In this document: positions 57,254-64,000 of the stretch, in pieces
How the letters are laid out: each line of letters starts with the position of its first letter
How positions within the stretch are numbered: position 1 is the stretch's first letter
DNA from: Paraphysomonas bandaiensis
Taxonomy: Eukaryota; Chrysophyceae
Reading direction: 5' to 3'
Length of the DNA: 64,000 nucleotides
NCBI GenBank assembly: GCA_965644295.1
Contig: CBFFRP010000386.1
Coordinates: forward strand, 1-64,000
Notes under the pieces: model-generated
The model's input: only the letters and a program-made list of their open reading frames with translations
Told to the model about the DNA's origin: nothing
Database searches by the model: none
Position numbers and translations under genes: made by a program

Positions 57254-58910
57254 TTACTTATCCGTGACAGCCAGTTTAACTAGAGCCAGGAAATGGGAAA
57301 TATTACAGTCGTCATAGAGTGGGAAAATGCGTATAAAGAGCCTCTTTTTTGTTCCATCAGGCATTGTGTGCGTATACAGTGCATAGCAGGATATCTGGTT
57401 CTATGAAACATACGTCAGAGCCGCGTGTGTGACAAATGGATATCAACTGACCTGTACACCTCTAACCAGGTCAGAGGTGTTATCTTCAGTATCTTGTGAG
57501 TTCCGGGTCTGACTTGAGTCACTTAGAAAGGGACAAGGCATGTCTATTGCATCAGCTGCAGGGATTCCACACATACTACACCATTTCTAAAGCAAAGCAG
57601 TGAGAAACGCAACATTTTCGGAGTTGTCTGGACTTACCTCCGAGGCAAAGTTAATCCTATAGGGAGAAGAGGGCTTAAATACGACGCGGGCTTCGTCAGG
57701 TGGACAGTCTGGATTCGTAATCATCACCAGAGCTAGTGTATTCGGAATTACTCGGAAACCTGTCACCTGAGAAGAGGAGGCTCGCCGCAAATGTTGCATA
57801 AATGACATTACGTCGAAAATCAACTCAACGGATTGCAGTTTTCCTTGGAGATTGAAGACTGCCGTCATCATACCCTGTTTGTAACACTCGAAGTTTGCAC
57901 CACAGGCGACCGCATTCTCAGTTTTCATTACCCAGCGGCACATGACAATATCACCAGTGCAGACCATGTCTTCCATTCCACAATAATACTGCAATCTAAC
58001 CTATATACACATGTCAGGACGGAAAGTCAAAGACATCTTCCATAGGGAGTACACCTTTTCATTATGATGTGTAGCAAGGGCCTGAAGCATGGTGTGTAAG
58101 CTGGCAGTGTCGGCCACAACCGCATCGACACCCTGAACACATCGTATACCACACACCACTTCGGCAGGAGAGAATATTCTGTATGGGGTGATTGGAGTAG
58201 TTAAATAAAAATCGTCTGCCAGAATAGTTGACCATTTCTGGCGATCTGTTTCACCGAATGCACGAAGAAAAAAGAAAGTCTGAAGCACTTGTTTCCTGAG
58301 CATTGACTGCGATATATATTAGTAAATATTACTGGATTAAGTTCTGAGAACTGACTTCATTGGCGATTCTGGATAACTCTGCCCGAAGATGCACTTCATC
58401 GGCATCACGCTCACACCCCAATGCATGTATTGTTTGTTTGAGTGTATCTATGAAGTTCTTCTTTCTTAATCTTGTATTACGAGCATGTTCTCTATTCTTC
58501 TCCTTAATATTACTCGTAGAGGAGTTATAGTCATCATACCGAGGTCGTTTACCCCCACCATTATCACTGTCAGAATCTGTGCTACAATAATCCGCATGTT
58601 TAGTTGAATCGTCATCTGAATTAGATGCGAAATCATCAGAGTTACTCTTTGAAGAGTTATGATCGAATCGCACTGTAACATCTCCTGACTTCCTCATATC
58701 CTCCTTCCCTTCATGCCCGCCTTCAGAGGACAGACCGGTACAGTACGCACTTGATGATATTTCCATTACAACCGCTGCTCCATTTATGCACTCTGTGTTA
58801 GTTCTAGTGAGAGCTCCACTCTGCTGTTGCTGTAAGCACCTCAACATATAGTGTATACACACATCAAAGTGCCGTACGTACGTATATGAAAACACCGCTT
58901 CAGTTCTCAA
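57254..58910 (-). CDS. bZIP transcription factor with C-terminal PAS domain (stramenopile type)
   Basis: Nuclear DNA-binding regulator. Five exons. The first has an acidic Ser/Asp-rich region and the basic region EKNREHARNTRLRKKNFIDT, followed by a short leucine-type coil (LKQTIHALGCERDADEVHLR). Exons 2-3 encode a conserved middle domain: QTFFFLRAFGETDRQKWSTI, TPITPYRIFSPAEV, VVADTASLHTMLQAL, GDIVMCRWVMKTENAVACGA and ELIFDVMSFMQHLRRAS. The last exons give a PAS-like end (SPYRINFASEKWCSMCG; MPDGTKKRLFIRIFPLYDD; HFLALVKLAV). The stop is at 57254-57256. The frame is open from 58910, but MEISSSAYCTG at 58766 is the more likely start. I recall this bZIP/middle/PAS layout from diatoms and oomycetes. 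Confidence 0.85.
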
Positions 58911-59262
58911 CCTTCATGATTATGGTCCAGTAACCGTATTACGGAGTAGTGACGCACGCCACACATGCAGTGATACCGTACACTACTGAATGTAATGTCT
59001 TGAATTTTTTTCTTGGACTTTTGGTCATTCTATATAAAACCAGGAGTTTTAAAACTCTTCAAAAACTCTGCACTTCAAAAAGCATAAACCATTTAGAAAA
59101 ATGGTGGTTTTGATGCCACAGTTCTAGAGAATCTCCACCTTCATACTGCACACAACAGCAAGAGTGCTGCAGCGGATATCGTTTCAGTTCAGTCATTTGA
59201 AATCGATAATTAAAGCACCTGGCTTGCAAAACGTAATTGGTGATCAAGACATATATCTTGAG
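58911..59262. promoter_or_regulatory. Divergent promoter region, bZIP-PAS / NUDC
   Basis: Roughly 350 bp (500 bp if the bZIP starts at 58766) between two divergent genes. No definite promoter element; a tatataaaac word at 59031 is TATA-like but its strand and distance are not decisive. Confidence 0.35.
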
Positions 59263-60446
59263 ATGAACTCTGATCAACAACATCCTTATGATGAGGTGTT
59301 CATGCAAGTTGCAGGGCGACTTGGGGGAATACAACCTCTACTAGATACATTCTTCGGATTCCTGCATCGAAAGACTGATTTCTATGTACAGTTTGAAAGA
59401 ACCCAAAAGGCTAGCATGGGGTTTCCGAAAGGTGTTGCTGAGAAGATGGTAATAACCAACCTTTTTTTCTTCTTTCACGTTTATGCATTTAACATACGCG
59501 CAGCTTCTAGATTCTTTTCACAAGTATCCATATAAGCAATACACCGACCCCAGCCAGGATACTCATTGTGGCCGGACCATTTTAGATGAGTCGTCTCCGA
59601 AGAAAGAAAAAAGCCCTGTCGCGGATATTTCTCCCGTATCTCCGAGAAGTATGCCTGTTGTAGATGAAGGTGGACCCCAGGTGCCAATTGGGAATGGCGG
59701 CCATGCAGAGCGGTATTACTGGACACAAACTCTGAAAGAAGCCACAGTTTATGTGGATATAGATGCACCAGGCGTGCGAGGGAAGGATGTGAAGTGTGTA
59801 ATAAAGCCTAGAGAGCTTTCTTTAGTCGTCAAGGGGGAGAATATCATACAGGGCGAGTTTGAAGATGCAGTTAAAGTGGATGAATCAATGTGGACCCTCC
59901 TTTCCGATGACACTAGTGAGGGAAGAAATCAGCAAGTTATAATTACTCTAGACAAAACGCGGCACACCTGGTGGAAGCATATACTGAAAGGCGATCCTGA
60001 GATAGATACTACAAAGGTAAATTTACTCGCTCGAACTGCTACCCCTAGTATAGTTTTTCATGCTACGCTATACGCTGAGAGCATGATGTAAATACTTTTG
60101 TGACTATATCTTTCGGTGATTACGTATTTCTATGTGATGTGAATTGAACTAGGTGGATTCGACGCAGAATATTAGTGAGTATGACGAAGAGACTCAAGCC
60201 ACTATCAGGAAGATAATGTTTGATCAGAAACAAAAGGTGATGTTCTTCCTGTATGAATGCATGGTAGATTTTTTTAGTAGTTGTAGTGATTTGTATAGCA
60301 TTATTCGAAGTAGTAAATGTTGGTTTTAACAGCGGCTTGGTCTTCCGACGTCTGAGGAATCGAAAGCTGATGAGATACTAAAGAAGGCGATGTATGCACC
60401 GGGTAGTCCATTTATTCCTTCTGGCGAACCCGACTCATCTTCGTAG
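59263..60446 (+). CDS. NUDC: Nuclear migration protein NudC
   Basis: Dynein/Hsp90 co-chaperone. Four exons: 59263-59451, 59503-60015, 60152-60235 and about 60331-60446. The N-terminal exon carries the NudC helical region (YDEVFMQVAGRLGG, FFGFLHRKTDFYVQ). The CS/p23 domain is in exon 2: YYWTQTLKEATVYVDID, VKCVIKPRELSLVVKG, DESMWTLLSDD and WWKHILKGDPEIDTTK. The C-terminal conserved end is YDEETQATIRKIMFDQKQK, then RLGLPTSEESKADEILKKAM. The start at 59263 (MNSDQQHPYDEV) was chosen because the family begins just before the YDE segment; an upstream in-frame Met at 59164 is less likely. Confidence 0.93.
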
Positions 60447-61348
60447 GTATCGCATCTTAGTACACCACAGACTACATAACAATATATACAATTTAAGATA
60501 CATCACTATCTCGAAATATGTTACGTACAATATATTCGTGTAAAGCGGATTAGTGTTTGGTATGTTCCTTGGAGGCATGTTTCGCGAAACCAGTCATGTT
60601 ATAGAGGTCGCGTTCGATTCCCTCCTACAAAGTGTTTTCAAAACATTAAAAAATGTCACTCTACTACCTTACAATATTGACACAATTATATTTGGTGCCT
60701 ACTACCCTACTCAGACCCTTTTAGGCAGTGATTATATCAGTCACAGTTGTGTCGTATATATTAAACATAGCCACTGAGGAGAAGATCACTCAGAAATATA
60801 TACTATATACCAGCTCACCCACAACCAAACCACTCAGTGAAGGCTGAGCAGTGCTATTGTTTGCAACATATAGTTTCATTTAAAAAGAATTTAATTACTT
60901 TATGATTTTTTACACACTAGTAATGTATCACACTACCCCGACAATGTTTCAATAATACGGGTTCAACTTTGTCAGGCGTGTCATCAAAACATCTCAAATT
61001 CGGTTTAGGTTTATGCAACTATGTGAACGTTAATATTGTTATCATTCAAATACAATCAAACCTCAAGTATCGTTTAAACACATACCAATAGTTAGCTTTA
61101 AAAAGTAAATAAGACATAAGTCCGGTAGAACAGAGAGTGGAATTATCAATTGAATAACAATTTTAAAATATGAGGGATGAATTTCTACAAAAACACATAT
61201 ATGACACAACAAGGCATATAACAATGTAGAAAACTATAGAAATATACATGATATATACGGCACAGTGATGCATCATATAAGGGGAGGATGCCGATACGGT
61301 GCATTCATTAGCGGCATATGGGGAAATCAAAATCCCATCCTTGGAGCT
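60447..61348. other. AT-rich intergenic region
   Basis: About 0.9 kb. An open frame at 60553-60777 has no family features. No repeat from elsewhere in the window was recognised. Confidence 0.45.
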
Positions 61349-61754
61349 CTACCTCAGAGAGGACTCGAAAGCCATGGAAAGCAGTGGAGTGATATGAGTG
61401 ATATCCTCACAACAATAACACCAAGATCGCTCGTGGAATCCTAGTCCGTAAACTACAGTGTATTCCACGTACTGCTGTACCTGAATCCCACTTTTTGGAC
61501 TGCAGAGGGCAACAACAGGCACACGCCCAGCTGTCTGGCTGTGTCCCATGACACCCTAAAAAGCGAGGAAAAGCGATAAAAAAATGCCATTTTTTTTAAA
61601 TTTAAACACATTTTGATTGAAGGCAGCAGGCAGCATCCACTTCTCGTACCTGCAGTGTCCACATGAGGAATATGATGCACACGCTGCAGCGTATGATATA
61701 CGAGTATGTTGCCGCTATATGTGTATTGACTATCTTGTATTTGTAGTCATTCAT
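61349..61754 (-). CDS. Possible small membrane protein, unrecognised
   Basis: Splicing at tgcag|gtacgag (about 61650) and ttttag|ggtgtc (about 61557) gives a protein of about 103 residues. It starts MNDYKYKIVNTHIAATYSY and has a hydrophobic segment (IIRCSVCIIFLMWTLQ). The second exon contains RVPVVALCSPKSGIQVQQYV and a Cys cluster (SWCYCC), ending SSLR. I do not recognise it. It would start only about 30 bp from the divergent PARP start, which weakens the case. It could be noncoding. Confidence 0.3.
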
Positions 61755-61785
61755 TTCGAGGGTATCAGGAGGGATAAGCTCACCA

Positions 61786-63449
61786 ATGAATGATTTATCG
61801 CACAGCAGCTTAGACGATATTCCCTCTAAGAGGGCTCGTATCGATTGGAATGCAGAGTTGAGTGAGCACAACATCATCGACCTTGACGATATCCCCACCC
61901 AAACTGACTTGTATCCAGAAGATTCAGGGGAGACAGTCATCTATCTTCCTCGTCTGCGTGCTCGAGATATCTGTTTCTTTATGGGCATATGTTATGAAGA
62001 AGAGAAGATCGAGAGATTTGCACAAAACAGCATTCCGATTCCTGATTTCTTGAAACGCATTACAATTAGGAACAATAACAATCATGAAGTTATTGACACC
62101 ATAAAGAAAAGAATAAAAGAGTATGAAGTATTCTGTAAAATATACCTGGATGAACCACACGAAGAAAATAGAGAAATTTTGCGACGGGAAATCAGGAACT
62201 ATCAGGAAGCTGTATTATCACCAGAGAAAAGCACAATTCCTTTTATAAACTGCTTGCCATTATCGGTCAGACTATATTGAATATATAAAATTACCATGAC
62301 CTTGGAAATGTAGGCCGTCCTTAATATCAATTGCTTTGAGGACAGAAGAGACTATTCAAGTAACCCGCCTAATACGGATCACCGTTCCCTAATGTTTATA
62401 GAGATATCTGGTTTACCAGAGATGGTTCTCCATTGCTCCGACTATATTAGGAATATTGCCCCCTCACTCTCGACCTGGAGTATGCCTAGTCACTGGTCCT
62501 TAGGGTGTGTTTCTAATGCATATGTGCTAGTTGAGGTGGAAAGCAACTCACTTGAGTGGAATAATGTTTTGCGAAATGGAAGGTAGGCTACCCGAGGTGT
62601 TGTGGTGGATATTCTATATTTTTGTATCAATTAGTGCCATGGCTTTTTATATATTGATAGTTATATGAATCGCCTTATTACAGATATACGGAGAGTTTAC
62701 CAATCGAAATCCAATCCATAAAGCGCATAGAAAATTTTAACTTGTATCGACAATACGCTGAAAAAAGGAAGAATCTCGTACTTTATAAACAAGAAGCAGC
62801 TTACAATGAGATGTGGCTCTGGCATGGGACTAGTGCGCTTTCGACAGATTGTATTGCGAAAGAAGGATTTGATTTTCGTCTTGCAAAGAGAACTGGGCGG
62901 TGGGGAACTGGAACCTATTTCACCGATAGTGTGTTATACGCCACAGGATACTCAAAAATGAGAGACCTCCCTAAAGAATATCCAGATATCGTGAAAGTTT
63001 TAAAGCAAGCAAAGGTATCATAGGTACTACTTCTGTTCTTCGACGTTCTGATTTATTGTGAATATTAGTCGATGGAGGATCAACACAAATATGGGTTCAT
63101 TCGTGATAATCTCTTTAAGAAATATGGACAACTCAAAGTAGAGGAGATTTTTAGGTACATACGAACAAAAAAAAGATGTTTCGATATCATTCTAGCTCAA
63201 GTCGCGGTAGGAAGAGTGGAGCATCGATATGCAGATCCTGTCAGTATAAAAGTACTATAATATGCTGAATCTCATCTATGTATACAGAACATTTCACGAC
63301 CAAGTGATCAATATGACTCCGTTTGTGGGACAATAAGCCAGGATAGAAATCAGGGCAATATACATATTATTTATGACTTCCATCAGGCATATCCAGCGTA
63401 TATTATATCCTTTAATAAACAACAGAATTTTTCCGATATGACTCGGTAA
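61786..63449 (+). CDS. PARP-family (ADP-ribosyl)transferase, predicted mono-ART
   Basis: Transfers ADP-ribose from NAD+ to targets. About five exons with introns near 62265-62312, 62583-62682, 63016-63069 and 63256-63291. The N-terminal half has a charged region (KRARIDWNAELSEHN) and no domain I recognise. The catalytic domain starts at IEIQSIKRIENFNLYRQYAE. It has LWHGTSALSTDCIAKEGFDF (NAD-binding His), WGTGTYFTDSVLYATGYS (Tyr), LAQVAVGRVEH and the end GNIHIIYDFHQAYPAYIIS. The position of the third triad residue, Glu in poly-ADP-ribosylating enzymes (NEYIVYD), is Ile here. H-Y-I predicts mono-ADP-ribosylation by family rule. The stop is at 63447-63449. Confidence 0.88.
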
Positions 63450-64000
63450 ATTTTGGATAAAGTATGAAAATGTTGGGTAAATGTGAGTAATATTGCTGCA
63501 GAATAGGAGTAATAATACAGTGATTATAGAGTAAATAAGTAAAATCTATATAAAGCCAAGGTCAAGATTTTGAACGACACTTCCTTTCTAACTAATATCC
63601 TACTTTTTGGGTATTTCACCTTTTGCAATTGCACTCAATATAAATATCATAGAATACGCAGCACTCTCACACAACCATCATTGCTCGAATACTTTTCTTT
63701 AAGAACACCTTCCTCATTGTCGACACGAACAATACTTGTGGAATCTCCAGCAACCTATGAGTTCATACCCGAGAAATCAAAGAATTCCGCCAGAACATAT
63801 AATACTTTTCACTTCCTGCGAACATATACTATATATTCTAGTATTATTCCGGTCCATAAATTGTCCAAATCAATTATACTGCCAGCAGCCCCCTGCTCTT
63901 ACCATTGATTAAAAACCATTCATATTGTGAATGATAGATACTACCTGGAATCTGTCAGATAGAGGGTAATATGTAGTGATACTTCCTCGGTAACCTACTA
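63450..64000. other. Right end of window, no gene supported
   Basis: AT-rich 3' flank of the PARP gene. A plus-strand frame at 63570-63908 (112 codons) includes TQPSLLEYFSLRTPSS but has no recognisable domain. It could be an exon of a gene continuing past the window, but this is not supported. Confidence 0.35.

Noticed and set aside
63570-63908. Plus-strand 112-codon frame at the right end
   Set aside because: No domain, no clear promoter gap after the PARP stop, and low-complexity Ser/Thr/Tyr content. Cannot be supported.

Overview
This is a eukaryotic nuclear window. Almost every protein gene is interrupted by GT-AG introns of about 45-60 bp, the genes sit on both strands, and about half the sequence is gaps filled with repeats. 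The gene set points to a stramenopile (oomycete/diatom/brown-algal lineage). The strongest pointers are a bZIP factor with a long middle domain and a C-terminal PAS domain (57254-58910), a tandem twelve-helix K+ channel with two cyclic-nucleotide domains (19264-23761), and the remains of an LRR kinase with a DLD in place of DFG (24475-26140). The lineage call is inference from recalled family features; no search was run.

Layout. 1-4.5 kb is repeat-rich: a duplicated 260-bp block, a tandemly repeated exon+intron unit of 225 bp, and a broken Ty3/gypsy element with a chromodomain and a probable 127-bp LTR. 4.6-12 kb holds housekeeping genes: long-chain acyl-CoA synthetase (-), DNA polymerase eta (-), ribosomal protein L10a (+). 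12-19 kb is dominated by two 5'-truncated non-LTR retrotransposon insertions, both with target-site duplications. 19-36.6 kb holds the tandem channel (-), an LRR-kinase pseudogene (+), a FAM98 protein (-), a PDI (-) divergent from a saposin/metallophosphoesterase gene (+), another retrotransposon remnant, and a Bet1-like SNARE (-). 37.8-46.5 kb holds an unrecognised gene (-), methionyl-tRNA formyltransferase (+) and a TRAF-zinc-finger/non-canonical poly(A) polymerase (-). 48.7-53.8 kb holds a TPR/GT41-like glycosyltransferase (-) and an ORAI-like four-helix protein fused to a PH domain (+). 54-57 kb is repeats. 57-63.5 kb holds the bZIP-PAS factor (-), NUDC (+), a small unknown (-) and a PARP-family mono-ADP-ribosyltransferase (+).

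The genes are not a pathway cluster. Lipid activation, lesion bypass, translation, Ca2+/K+ transport, secretory-pathway folding and fusion (PDI, Bet1) and nuclear RNA tailing are mixed, as in ordinary gene space. Two very long tetranucleotide tracts, (CATA) about 113 copies and (TATG) about 56 copies, each lie between a divergent gene pair.

The most interesting structure is in the repeats. LINE copies and short solitary insertions share one 3' tail that folds into a hairpin whose outer stem pairs in each copy with different bases. One copy is just this tail (192 bp) with a perfect 13-bp target-site duplication. This looks like the RNA signal recognised by the element's reverse transcriptase, and it is also carried by short non-autonomous (SINE-like) repeats in the window.
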